32,226 bases of DNA from Eimeria necatrix (lineage: Eukaryota; Apicomplexa; Conoidasida; Eucoccidiorida; Eimeriidae): the NCBI RefSeq assembly GCF_000499385.1, contig NW_013654297.1, positions 1 through 32,226 on the forward strand. The letters are read 5' to 3'. The notes under the pieces were generated by a model. The model worked only from the letters and a program-made list of their open reading frames with translations, did no database searches and was not told the origin of the DNA. Position numbers and translations under genes: made by a program. Position 1 is the first letter of the stretch, and the number at the start of each line of letters is the position of its first letter. Below are positions 19,150-30,763 of this stretch, piece by piece.

Positions 19150-19327
19150 GCCGAAGGGTAATAAACAGCACTATTTTCGAAAAATGAAGGTTCCTGTCAA
19201 ATTTTCAGGGGTAATTTGTTGACTAAATAGATAGAGTGTTTAGGCCAGTGGCAGTTCTTGCTGAACGCGCTGTTTAGTAGATTGGCGTACTATAAAGCAG
19301 CTACACGTGTAGTTGGTGCCCGCTCGT

Positions 19328-19734
19328 TGTTTAGTGCACGGGCACTACAACGAATCCTCCATCTGGCCTTCAAAGGTCAGCGATAAAACAAAATACGAGA
19401 TACTTGTTAATGCTAGCTAGTTTACACGAAGACAGACGCCTTAAGCGGCCTTGGAAGCACTAAGTCGCATCCTCCCAGGGCTGGCCACCGCTTGGACGAT
19501 TTGCCAAGGGCGTTGACGCACCGGAGAACGGTCAACGATTCAGGTATATTCTGGATCTCTCTTTTTGACTACTAATCATCATATTTGAAAAATATGATTT
19601 AGGTTTTTCTTATCCTTGTGGGGGAGAATTTAGCGAAGAAAATTGTCCCGTAGGGTGTATCTATTCTAGAGCAGCTCCAGACGCAAGCTGAAGCAGGCAG
19701 GCAGTACGGCTGTAAGACTGAGCAGAGTACCACA
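19328..19734 (+). mobile_element. Possible third, degraded LTR
   Basis: TGTTTAGTGCACGGGCACTACA at 19328-19349 strongly resembles the terminal hairpin of the two LTR families (one or two changes). A plausible end is AGCAGAGTACCACA at about 19734, giving about 407 bp. Flanking pentamers do not match (CTCGT versus CCTTA), so the right boundary or the identity may be wrong. It contains a small perfect hairpin, ATCATATTT-gaa-AAATATGAT, at 19578-19598. Confidence 0.35.
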
Positions 19735-21020
19735 CCTTAGTTGCCTCTCCAATGGCAAATTCTCATTAAATCATACCCATGTTATTTTCAAGTGCTCAAA
19801 TACGCATAGGTAACGTCTTTCCTGACTATTGTATAACCAGAATGGCGCGAAACGTAGTGAGATACACCCTGATAACAACGCGCTGATTTACGGCACTAAG
19901 TACTTCACAAAAGATTGTTGAATTTCTGTAACTATGAAGATTTGTCTGGAGTAGCTAAACCAGAAAGCAGGACAACTGAACGTACCACTCACGCATCAAC
20001 AATTAAGTTCACCTTGAAGTATGTGTATCTCGCACTTATCCGAATTTCCACAACCCTGTTCAGAATGCTTTCCCCTTTCTTTTACTTTAGATCAGGTCAG
20101 CATTGTATAGTCACGCTCGGAGCAAACATGCAGTCAAGGATGCAAACCAGATACACAGTTACGGAATATTCAGAACTGGAATTAGCATGGAAAACACCAG
20201 AGATAACTGCTTCAATGAGGCCAATAAAACGGCCGATCAGACAAATGAGTTTTATGTGATCACTATGACCAATTTTAATGTCATCTTGTACATATCCCAT
20301 CGATAAATTCCTCGCAGCAGCCATTAGTGGATCGTGTGGCTCTCTTGGCCTTAAATAGTGCCCCTGAAGGCGGGGCACCTGAGGCTTCCACTAGACCTTT
20401 TTGCATGCGTTGTGTCACCAACGCATTAAATGTGATTATTCTGCAGTTGAGGAAGTCTGAAAAGGAGCTTGTGAGACTCCGCGATAGAAGCCACGGTCAA
20501 TACGTCGCCTTTTAGCTTATGGCTGCCTGCAAGACGACAGCAGTGAGATCAGTGCCTCAGCGGAACAGTGCAAGGGATGAAGGTGAACCGGAGTGCGCCT
20601 CAGCCACTGTCAGCATTCCCTGCTTGCTTAGAGCCCTAGAAAAAAGGGAACCCTTGTGACCATGCTCCCCGGGGCCGCAGCAGCGCGCCAGCAACAGCAC
20701 ACGCAGGACTAGAATGCATGAACAAAGTGTTGAAAACGTCATGGTCCTTTTTGACGGCTAGGTTAAGTTAGGGGAGCTTAAGAGCCACGGTGCAGATCAG
20801 CCGTTTGACAGTCAAGACACCACTACGGAGCTTCCCCATTGTTTTGTTTCGTTTACTGAAGTTTCCTTTTCCCTTGAACATATGGCGCCTAATTGTGTTT
20901 TCTATCAGGCGAGTAGCAAAATGCCATTGATAACAGCCTGCCCCACATGCCCACAGCTGGTCTCCTGGCTTACGTGTTGCAGCATTAGATAAATCAAAAG
21001 ACCTAGAACCTAGCATTCAC
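19735..21020. other. No gene recognised
   Basis: Several short frames occur on both strands. One plus-strand piece ending at 20515 (LRKSEKELVRLRDRSHGQ and onward, preceded by ATTATTCTGCAG, which resembles a splice acceptor) could be a terminal exon, but nothing else supports it. The minus frame 20768-21016 is unrecognised. Confidence 0.35.
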
Positions 21021-21036
21021 GCTGCTGCTGCTGCTG
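21021..21036. repeat. GCT trinucleotide microsatellite
   Basis: Five and a third perfect GCT units, with imperfect GCT/GTT continuation to about 21060. In the three minus-strand frames it would encode Gln, Ala or Ser runs, all closed by nearby stops, so it looks non-coding. Together with the tract at 7.6 kb it is a hint toward a CAG-rich genome such as Eimeria. Confidence 0.8.
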
Positions 21037-21939
21037 TTGATGCTTATTTTGCTGGTGCTTGTTTCTAATGCTGCTGTTCACCTCTCCGTCTCATTGACCA
21101 AATCAAAATCCAAGAAGTATATAGTTTAACTTTACATTTGGCTTCTGCTAAAATAGTGCTGTTGCCCCTGTTACTCCTGTGTGAGTTTCAGCGAAACATA
21201 ACAGTTATAGGGCTTTAATGGAGGGCGCTGCTTTGGCGGTTGCTGCCGCCGCTACTGTCTCCATCTTTCCTGTTGCTACTGCTGCTTCCCTCCCGGTAAC
21301 AGAAATTTAACGGCGCTGTTGCTGTCTCAGTTAATTCTCTTTTCTTTGTTGGAGAAACAAGCGCGCTGCTGTGGTTTAGCCTCTCGCATGTCCGCTTTCT
21401 CGAAATGACTGTCTTGGTATCACTTCTTATTGCAGAGATTAAAAAAGAACAAAGTTTGAACGAACGGGTGTATATCACGTTATTGTACGTGGATTAACAG
21501 CTTTGAAGGCTACTTAGCACCACTATATCAAGGGCCAGCAGACGGGAAAGGGAAAGATATGCGCTTCTTGAAATAGGCTTAGCTTTGGGAGATTGTGCTG
21601 CACTTGCACATAGAGAAGCAGAGGAAAAGCGGCGTTATTTCATGAGACTCAACCATGAACAGACTTGGTGGCTCTGCGCCCCAGTCTGCAGCGCTCCCTG
21701 CACCAGAGGCGTCCCAATGGCAAAACGTGCATATCACGATTTGTGGGCAATCAGTATGTTCAGACGGCTACACGGGAGGCGGACGCACAAACCGAATTCA
21801 TACGAATACTGCGTGGTCAGCTTCGATCTGCATGAGAAACATCTTCTGTATTTAAAGGTCTCCCTTTTACATTTGGCAGGGAGCTTGGCATTGCTGCCAG
21901 CGAACCATTGCTTGAGCCGCATGCATGTTACACAGGATT
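21037..21939. other. No gene recognised
   Basis: Minus 21215-21478 (87 codons, Ser/Gly/Arg-rich end) and plus 21585-21941 (118 codons, starting MGDCAALAHREAEEKRRYFM) are open but unrecognised. The latter overlaps a second plus-strand frame. Coding potential is uncertain. Confidence 0.35.
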
Positions 21940-22910
21940 AGGATCATTTATTTTTTTTGTAAAATACAAATATCACTATAAACTTTAATCTACTAAAAAT
22001 TAAACTGGCATTTGTTTTATTAGTAGACAGTAAAGGTTTTATTATAATTTGATAAGGAAAAGCATACACAATAAGTGATAACTTTTGCTTGTTTTACTAA
22101 ACGCTCGAGAAAAAGTGTATTTTGCTGATATAGCTCAAAGGCAGAGCATTTAAATATAATTTTTCTCCTAAATAACTTTGTGTTGAATTAATTGAGTAAT
22201 ATATTGAAACTTGAGAATATTCTAGAAATATTCTGTGCCGATGGGCAAGAAAGGCATAAGTTTTTAATGCCGTTATTAACGGGATCGCGCTCTTTTACAA
22301 AAGCTTCGGGAGAAATATATTCTGCTGATATACCTCAGACGCACACTATCGAAATACGTATAATGACAAAATATTAGTTAAAGTTTATTACGTTTCATTG
22401 TTATAGTTCCATGTAATTCATTTCATGAAGAACATACAGAATGAATATTATTCAATTGCATGAAAAGTAAAATACAAATTAATTACCGTATAGAAATATT
22501 TCGTCAAAATGCTTGTTCTAAGTTACGTTCAGAGTTAGATATACCTTTATTAATTTTAATGCCTACTTAATTTAACTTTTAGCAAAGAAGCAAGTAAATT
22601 CTGGTCAGAAAGTTTTTGCGCCGCTGTTAGCATTATTTGATAGCTTCATTTTGTTTGCACAGTTACTTCATTGCGACTACTATTCTTGTCATAAGAACTT
22701 TGTAGGCAAAATGCAAACTACTACAGGAAGTAGGGCAGCAGTGTAGTCTGATGATACGTTGAAATGTGTATAAACACAAATACTACTAGTCCCAGGATGA
22801 ATAAAAAATAAACGGGCAATATTAAGGTCTCCTTGTTGTTTAGTTCCCGTCTCAAGCATGCAGAAACTGCAATTTTAAAAGATAGGCAAGTTATTTTTCT
22901 GTACATCACA
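21940..22910. other. AT-rich island with diverged internal repeats
   Basis: Base composition changes sharply: long A/T runs and few G/C compared with either flank. Two segments, about 22085-22150 and 22280-22340, share GCTGATATA followed by a CTCA block, preceded by a related GCT(T)CG.GAGAAA...TATT segment. They are diverged copies of one unit. The plus-strand frame 22192-22377 is the only open one of note and is unrecognised. GCTGATATAGCTC...GAGC resembles the 5' part of a tRNA but the anticodon and T arms do not fold. Insertion of organellar DNA is possible but unproven. Confidence 0.45.
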
Positions 22911-25900
22911 TGCCCACATGGAACGTGATAAACGCTTCCTTGTTAAAGGACTAAGGCTGCAAGAAAGCCACGAGCGAAACGTAAACTATATGTGTCACAA
23001 ATACTGTTTATCTTGCAGCGAACTCAACGTACGGACGCTTCAACAAGTGTTTCTTCAAGGTTAAGAGAACAGTATGCGCGGAATGCAGTTCATACGAGCA
23101 TAGAGACTGGAACACGCAAAAAGTCAATTTTTTGAAACAGGAAAACAATGATAGTAAATGACAATGCTGAGCTACCACATGGTGCTAATGGGACGGCACC
23201 CCATGCTCCCGCCCACCCGTACCCATCACTGGGACTGTTATTTCAAAAGCGCATCGGTGAGCATATGGACCTAGCGAACTGCCTCTGCTAACTGAGGCTC
23301 TAATATCAGGATGGAATAGGAGTGATTATGAATAAAAAGCGCAGAAAACGGCGGGGAGAAGGGGAAATGACGGTGGGTGGGTTGAGAAACGGGAAAGAAA
23401 CGAGTAAAGTCCCTTCATTTACAAATGCGCTTTTCCTGAGCCAGTTGTATCTAAGGTACCACATGTTTATCCTGCAGCAAAAGCTGCTTGTTCTGATCTT
23501 CTCCCCAAAAACACGCCACATGCTACGGCACATGGCAACAAACAGGCTGAAATTTCTCGTTTTCTGCATTGTTGAGCTCATAGTGCTATATTGAGCATTT
23601 CTTGCCATACTGATCTTGCTGGAAAACGTATTACTGCCGCGATGTTTCAGTTTCGCCAGTTGTTTTTAGTGTTCCTCTGTCGTTTGGAGCGTTGTGCTTC
23701 TCAGATAATGGTAAATATACTGTGTGTGCCTTCATTTGTGGGAGTGCAATCAGACACATTAATGCCCTAGACGCGCCCGGGCTGTCCTCTGAGGTGAGCA
23801 AACAAAGGGCACCCACAAAAAATCTCAAGCGTCATCGAAAAAGCCATCGAAAAAATGCAGAACCAGCTGAGGAATCCTTGGGAGCAGAATCATACAACTG
23901 GGGCTGACGGCCTTCATCACGTGACAAACTCAGCGACTCCACAGCATGGCCACACGGCGTGGCACAAATAATCAGATGTAGCACAACCGGATGCGCTTCG
24001 CGGACACTCAGGCGGAATCCTTGAAATATGTTTCTCTGCTCCAGGTCTCCACATCGATTCTGCGTGGTCTTCACGTCTAAGTTGCTTGCCATCGCTGGAT
24101 TTACAAGCTCCTGAAGATTATCATCAGCAGTGGCCATTTTGTCTTTCTGAACTCTGAATGTCTCTCGACGCATGGCAGGTTGTGTTGAGGCATTTTCGAA
24201 ACCTCCATACCTCGCGGGAATATTCGGTGTACAAATTTTGCCTATTTGTACTGTTCGTCATGTATATACCCAAAAGCTGTGCAAAGTGTGATTCTGTGGC
24301 TCCCAGCAGCCACCCAGCTAATGATAAACTCTCAAAAGTAGCGTATTGTCTCTTGTGGTCCATTCCAGAATGGACATTCGGTTTCTCAGAAGAAGCACAT
24401 ATGATCCGAAACGAAGACATTACTCATTCGCAACGCACGAGGGCTCAGCGACTTGCTCACAAGCTCCCGCTGCAGTCCATGTCTGGATAAAATGCGTTAT
24501 CTTTCAGAAAAACCGTATTTCTCGTTTTCCTGGAGCTACGTGATAAAATCAGGCGACACATTATTGTCCGCATTACTTCGGATCACAGACTACGCACCAC
24601 ACACAGTTCACAATCTCAATAACTGCTAAACTCCTGCACAGAGTACGCAAGAGTTCAGCAGTTATGAAGGTGGGCTCATCTAATCTGCACTCTAATAGCG
24701 GACCTACGTTTGCCCTACACTGTGCTCGTTTCTGCCTCTCCCTAAAGAGCATTTATTTCATTCTCCGCTACCGATGGCCTCAAAATTTTACTGCTAGACT
24801 TATAGCTGTGCCTACAACGGACGTCTGCCAGTTTGTCTCTGGCGGCCTTTCGTGAGCTCGTTTAAGCAGAGATGTTTAAGCAAAGACGTGAACAGCCTTG
24901 CCTTTTCCGGTAGTGCAGTTTCATTGTTGTCCGTTCCTCAGAATGTTCAGCGAGTGGCTGATAAAGGCCGTTTGATGCTTTCTTCAGCTATTTCTTCATC
25001 GAAGCACTAAGACTAACAGTGCTTGTTCTGTTGAATGCATGTCTTATGCTATACTAGAATGCGGGTCTGCGCTGCTTATTTCTGTTTGAAGAAGAAAGCT
25101 GCCAACGAGGCAGGCCAGGTTCGCGGGAACGAAAACCTAAAGAATGTCCAGATCGTGCAAAACAGACGAAGCGGGCGACCAGACAAATGGTAATGCCTCT
25201 TGAATAAATTTCGTCGGCAGACTTTTCCCGTATCTCATACCTAGAAGCATAACAGGCACATGCAATGCATTCATTACTGCTACAAATAATTCCGAACAGC
25301 AATTCAAGGCAGGATGACAAATTTTGCGGAGGCAACATAAATACTAGGAAATCGGCCACATCTACTACGACACACTTCACGAGATTAGCAACGCAACAAT
25401 TATCGCTGAGAGAGTCAGAAAGTGATGCCACAGAGAAGAACACTAGCAACTCCGAGATAATAACCGTCTTCGCCGTTTTTTCCGGGAAGTGACGGATATG
25501 ACCGTAGTATTCTTGCAAAAGGCAAGAGTAACCGTCAGGCAACTCTTCACGTGATTCAGCTAGAAAGAATACAATTCTCACTAATTAAAATTTAACAAAA
25601 TTCGCCCACAAAAGTAGCACCAGCATGTTTCTCCCTTACAACTGTTCGCTCTGAGGTTAGATTTAATAGAAATGCGACGCGCGCACGACACAATACGTTG
25701 CCTGTGGATACCCCGCAGTCTTTAGTATCTTGAAAACGACAGTATATACTAAGCAAATCAAAGTGAAAAACACCAGTATTATAAGGGAAAGCTGGCCAGT
25801 AGCAATACAGTAAGTGTGTTGCATTTTTCCAAGCCAGTTCGCGCAATATTCATGGCAGTAGAGAAGCCATTTGATTCCTCAACATTGCAGGAATAGCAAT

Positions 25901-27979
25901 CTGAACGCGCAGCATTCCTCTCAAGCAGTCAATGGCAAAACCAGCCATGACGCTTCCAATGGCGGCAGAGGCTGCTTTCAGCCAAAAGAGCGTAGAGAAG
26001 GAATTCCTCCAGTCATTTGTTACACCCCACCTAAAAGCACACAAGTGTGGAAATGCGAAGAGAGAAACCTCCCGTAACATTGCGCTTTTCGTTTCGGGCA
26101 CAGCACAGGATGAGCGCGATGCTGGGATAATTAGAATACACATTTCGTTCGTGAGAGTAAAACGCGTGCACAGAAAACAAAACCTATAGTAAGAACGTAC
26201 AGGTGTCAAAACTGTCACTGTGGCAAAGTAAAGTAGGTTCATCAATGCCGGAATCCGTTTGCGCCGGAGCAAACTATGGGCAGAAGTAAGAAACCGCAGA
26301 ACCAGTTAAGCGTTCATATGCCTCATGCTGTGTAGAAGCCTAGAGCCCTTGCTGCCGATTTGAACCAATTTTATATCACGATAGCCACATCGTAAGCTCA
26401 TTGCTCATCAGCAGTTTTGGCTTGCTAGTAGTAAATTCAGAAGGCCATAACAGTCGACTGAACGCCTGACCCAGGAGAATAAAACGCACAGGCATACTCG
26501 ATAAGCACTAAGTGCATGCGAAAGCACCTAAATGCGCATCGCAATGAAAGCGTCACTCAACGACACATTCATCATAGCATTCAATGCGGTCTGAGCAGAT
26601 CCCATTTTCTTGGACTTAGGCACGAATCAAATATTCACGATCCATCTCAAAAATTGATACAGCAATGCATGCACTCCACCAAGCGACTCCAGGAACTCAC
26701 TCTCTGCACAATGGAAAATCGAAAAAAAATGACGTCAACAGCCCAGCCTTTTTCTTGTGCTTGATGCGTATCTCCTTCTCGAGTGCAGAGAACAGGTCGT
26801 TATTACCCCCAACAATTGCTGAACACTCCACTGCCCCTTTGCAAAAATGGTAAGACATGGGGTCAGGCAAAATCCAACACCAGCACTTTAGTTTACAGTA
26901 CCTGTGTATTTGACGTCTCTCAGGTATGCACGCCAGTGGAGTGTGGCGCAGAGCAAAGCCCAGCTTTGCGACAGACAAACTGGGACACATGCATGTAGAT
27001 GCAGAAAAACCCGGCGAAACTGTCTAAAGATGCCCCCCTCATAATTGTGTTAACTCATATTACTCAGTGAAAAGGAAATGCACAACAATCATCCTTTTAG
27101 AAGACCTTTTCTGTGGGCCGCCTTTATACGTGTCCTCATCGCACTCCCAGAAATGCAGCTTTAAGTCTTGGAGCTAAACAAGTCTGGTGCGGTGATGTGT
27201 GCCGAACCTTCATCGCTAGTGTCTAAGTAGACTTTACAAAATGGATCATGCGGGAATACTGTAACGTTTTAAGGTGGATTTAAGTAAGCATACGCATTTT
27301 TATTCGAATTTTGTGCTTGGCATGGCAAGCTTTGCTGGACGTTTGGTTGCATAGATACGACAAACAGAGCACCTCTCAGAAGCCATATGGTAGGAAGAAT
27401 TAAATGCACTTGTGGACATTGTTTTCACGGAAAGGCTTATTCGACCCCCAAACATGACGTCCGCCCACACTAAATACTGAATTACGGGATTTGCCAGGCA
27501 AGCCAGCAAACACAGCTTTATTTTTCGTAACAAAGCTCAACAGGTGCACGTTTGATCCTCGTCTCTGACGTCAACATCGCAATTTGATCATCCAGTCAGC
27601 GGGTACGCGTGTTGCTTTGCTCTATTCATTAGCTTTCCAATAAATGAAGAGCCCTTTTGCACTCTTCCAACATTTGTGTACAGTTACAGCTTACGCAAAG
27701 GTGCAGCAATATACTGTGAATTTATGCGCAACTGCAGGCAATACAACTGCTCTCAGCCTCGGAGGATGCTGCTTGTTTTCCTGGGAGAGATCAATAAACC
27801 CAAGCGCGATGCCCCCTTCTTGTTGTAAACCTGTATATCGAAACCGTTGCACCTAAAGAAACAGTTCTAGGTAGACTTACACTGTGGGCCACAGTGCCAG
27901 TATAAGTATAGCTTACGAAGTGGTAGGAAAGTGTAAGGATAAATTTTGTTAACCAAGCTCTCGTACTGCATGCTAGTCC
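22911..27979. other. Long stretch without a recognised gene
   Basis: Open frames are scattered on both strands. The longest is minus 25054-25581 (175 codons, Cys- and Ser-rich middle, basic end), partly overlapped by a polar plus-strand frame 25265-25492. The minus frame at 25850-26272 (140 codons) and others have no recognisable domain. No LTR signatures, tRNA or tandem repeats were found, apart from the hairpin at 24619-24665. Small exons may be present. Confidence 0.4.
24619..24665. repeat. 15-bp inverted repeat (hairpin)
   Basis: ATAACTGCTAAACTC (24619-24633) and GAGTTCAGCAGTTAT (24651-24665) pair at 14 of 15 positions around a 17-base loop. It is not flanked by an obvious short duplication and its ends do not resemble the LTR ends. 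It could be a small structured RNA element, a remnant of a foldback element, or chance. Confidence 0.55.
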
Positions 27980-29440
27980 CACGAACCACAGCACCTGAAG
28001 TAAATTGCACACACCACAAGTCTGCAGCAGGCAACATCATACTTCTCGCAGCAAGAAGCTAAAATTCATCGCTCTTTCTTTGCAGCCTGCGCTGCACCTC
28101 AACATGGTGTTACCAATAATGCTTACTACATGCAAGAATAAGCTTTCTCGGTAGGCTCCTGCGACATGGGAGTGTCAGCAAGCCTGACGTACATCTTGCT
28201 TTTCTATAGGACAATATACAGCGCTTTGACCGACACAAAACGCCCAGCAAGATGACGAAATAATCGGACACGTCTATGCCTGAGAAGGTATGCGCAAGAA
28301 CTTGCGATACGTCCTGCTTGCAAGCGTTTCTGCTCGCTGTACGGACGGTGTCTTCCCGAAATGCCACATGAAATAAAAAAGTAGATTAGGAGGCGTGGGT
28401 TGATGCCCCGCGTAACACTTTTCGTGTTCGGAAAAATCAACTGGCTCCAAGAGGCCCTTCTGCCACGGTTTTCTGCGCAGGGCGCCAGCTGTTCTTTGCA
28501 TGCAAGCGCATGCGCGGCTAGTTGCAGAGTGACTGCACACGCAATGTCTACGATATAGATCAAACAAAGGCAACCAGCAGATCTCTAGTGAGAGCTCCGT
28601 CAGACCTTTATAAGCACGGGTTTTCACTTCACTGTGATTCCAGCATAAGAACACTCGTAAATATATGAAAACAACACAGGCTTGTTGGCATTGCATACGT
28701 GAGGGTGCTGAAGGGTCAAAAGACACTGATGACGTTGTTGGAATTTGCAGGAGGATGCAATACTTGCCTGTTTGGGCTGGCAGTGTACCGGCTGGGCTCC
28801 ACAAGGGGACACGTCAGCTAGAGACGAATGTTAGCGCCAACTCTAGTACTTGGTATTGCCGTGTTGCCCAGCTTGACGGTCAGACTTAGCTCAATCACGA
28901 ATGTAAACTGAAACAAAAGCTTTAGGTTTTTTTATCAAATGAAAATTGATCAAGCATAGCATGCACCCGCAAGAAAAATTTACGTGCATGGATAAGCATA
29001 TTTTGCATGGAACACTTAGTATGATGAGAGGCAATTTTGAGCCAATGTATAGACGACGGCATTTCACGTTGGTCTGCACGAGTGCGTTCCATCATTTTCA
29101 TGCATTAAATACATCAACAAGATACATTTAATCTATGAAAACTACTGCAATCCCCCATTTATCGAGAAGTTTCGCATGCCGCACACTAACCGGCTGCACG
29201 AATAAAGTGACTTACGTTTGGTATTCATGCGTGCTGCGAAGTGGCACAAACCCGAAGGGATATAAGGCCATGCTTACGTGGAAGTGACTAACGGACGTGC
29301 CCTGGAGGGATTTACGCCACAAATCCTCAAAGCCTAAATTCGGCTAGAAAAACGAAAAACACCGGACCAATGTTCGCCGCATAAAACACAGAAGCAACAG
29401 ATGCAACACCGCCACCGTCAAAAAGACAAACTGATATCTA
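27980..29440. repeat. Diverged tandem duplication, copy A
   Basis: Copy A aligns in direct orientation with copy B (29441-30890) at an offset of about 1.445-1.46 kb along its whole length. Anchors are ACAGCACCTGAAGT (about 27988 and 29447), TCTGCAGCAGGCAACAT, CACACTAACCGGCTGCA and GTGACTAACGGACGTG (about 29284 and 30728). Divergence is substantial, with many indels, so the duplication is old. Parts of the minus strand keep a common open frame in both copies, which suggests a duplicated gene with introns. Copy A has a one-base insertion relative to B near 28870 that breaks one of these frames. Confidence 0.85.
28204..28563 (-). pseudogene. Possible exon, copy A (conserved frame with copy B)
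   Basis: Unrecognised product. The frame shares a register with copy B at 29735 to about 30030. Matching pieces are IYIVDIACAVTLQLA / IYVVSTACPISLQLA, then KEQLAPCAENRGRRA / KEQLTPCAKDCGRRA, and YFFISCGISGRR-like / LFISYGVLGRR. About 95 codons stay free of stops in both copies. Just upstream on the minus strand, CTCTCACTAG resembles a splice acceptor, and the listed start is TTG rather than ATG, so this would be an internal exon. Another frame of the same bases (28274-28804) is longer in copy A but is not kept in copy B. Confidence 0.3.
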
Positions 29441-29734
29441 CAGAGAACAGCACCTGAAGTGAACTGCCTACTCTACAGATCTGCAGCAGGCAACATGATA
29501 TATCTGGTAATAATAAGCTAAACGTCATCGCTATCTCTTCGCCGCCTGCGCCGGATCTCGACTTTTTGCTCCCACCAATGCATACTCATGCAAGAATAAC
29601 CTCTATAGGCGGGCCCGTGCAACCTGGGAGTGCCAACACGCTCTCTCCTACGTTCATCGTGCTTTTTTAGAGAGCAATATGCGTGCTAAACAGGACAGAA
29701 AACACACGCAAGATGCGGAAGGCATTGGAAACGT

Positions 29735-30030
29735 CTATATCTGAGAAAATGTGCGCATGGAGTGCCGACGCGTCCTGCTTGCAAACGAGCACTGTTTGTC
29801 GTACAAACAACGTCTTCCCAAAACACCATATGATATGAAAAGGTGGACTAAGTGACCTAAGTCGATATCCCGTTCAAAACTGTCTGCCTTCCAAAAGCTC
29901 AACTGGCTCTTAGGTGCCCTTCTGCCACAGTCTTTCGCACAAGGCGTCAGCTGTTCTTTCTGCATGAGCGCACGCACGGCCAGTTGCAGAGAGATCGGAC
30001 ATGCAGTGCTTACGACATAAATCGAAAACT
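29735..30030 (-). CDS. Possible exon, copy B (conserved frame with copy A)
   Basis: Unrecognised product; the counterpart of 28204-28563. In B the stop-free stretch extends upstream of the ATG at 29977 to about 30030, where the shared frame with copy A continues (SIYVVSTACPISLQLAVRAL). The frame is Cys- and basic-residue-rich and ends at a TAG or TGA around 29735. Shared register between two diverged DNA copies is the only argument for coding. No domain is recognised and exon borders are not determined. Confidence 0.3.
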
Positions 30031-30136
30031 GATAATCAGCAGATGCTTTGTGAGACCTGTAACACCTTTATAACCACGTGACAAGCACAGCCTTTCACCT
30101 TGTTGCGATTTTAGCACAACAACACTCGTTGGTGTA

Positions 30137-30439
30137 TCAAGTCGGCAGCTTGACATTTCGCGCATGACGGTGCTGGGGCGCCAAAGGGCACTGAAGATGC
30201 GGCTGAAATCTGGAAACGGCTGTATTAAGCGCTTGTATAAGAGGGCGACGTACTGGGCGCCATGAAGAGATACGTGGGCTACTGACGATTGTATGCGCCA
30301 CGTCGGGTACTTGGTATTCACTTGTTGCCCAGTTGACGGCCAGATTTAGCTCAACCACGAATGTAAACAGAAATGAACGCTGGAGAGCTTTCATCAAAGA
30401 AAAATTGATCAAGCGCCGTATGCATATTTTGTTTGCCAC
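30137..30439 (-). CDS. Possible exon, copy B (100-codon open frame)
   Basis: Unrecognised product. The segment FTFVVELNLAVNWATSEYQV corresponds to FTFVIELSLTV in copy A, after which A carries one extra base and shifts frame; correcting for it, similar residues continue until an A-copy stop. In A the bases before FTFV read TTTTGTTTCAG, a good splice acceptor, so the exon may begin there. The C-terminal half is rich in Pro, Arg and His. Possible coding remnant of a duplicated gene; could also be chance. Confidence 0.3.
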   Translation of the reverse strand: MANKICIRRLINFSLMKALQRSFLFTFVVELNLAVNWATSEYQVPDVAHTIVSSPRISSWRPVRRPLIQALNTAVSRFQPHLQCPLAPQHRHARNVKLPT

Positions 30440-30447
30440 ACTCCGGC

Positions 30448-30515
30448 AATTTTGAGTCGATGTATCGACGACAGCCTTTCAACTTGGTAATTTTGATCCG
30501 ATGTATCGACGATGG
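30448..30515. repeat. 41-bp tandem repeat private to copy B
   Basis: AATTTTGAGTCGATGTATCG at 30448 recurs with two changes at 30489, a period of 41. Copy A has a single version near 29031. The duplication therefore arose after the large unit was duplicated. Confidence 0.8.
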
Positions 30516-30763
30516 CCTCAAATCGTCAGTGTGGCTCTCAGTGTGACTGCGTTTCTTCAACAAGACGCAGTTAATGGATGAAAATCCCTGCAATTCTTTA
30601 TTTGTCGAGATGTTCTACATGCCACACACTAACCGGCTGCATGAAAAAAAGCGACACTTATTTGAGATTTATGCGTGCTTTGAAGCGACACAAAGCAGAA
30701 GGGCCATAAAACTCTGTAGACTTGAAAGTGACTAACGGACGTGGGCTGGAGGGATTTACAGCC

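Noticed and set aside
22128..22200. tRNA gene starting GCTGATATAGCTC
   Set aside because: The D-arm pairs but the anticodon stem, T-arm and acceptor end do not, so it is not a tRNA.
25054..25581. 175-codon minus-strand frame as a gene
   Set aside because: Unrecognised, partly overlapped by a polar frame on the other strand, and of a length still compatible with chance.
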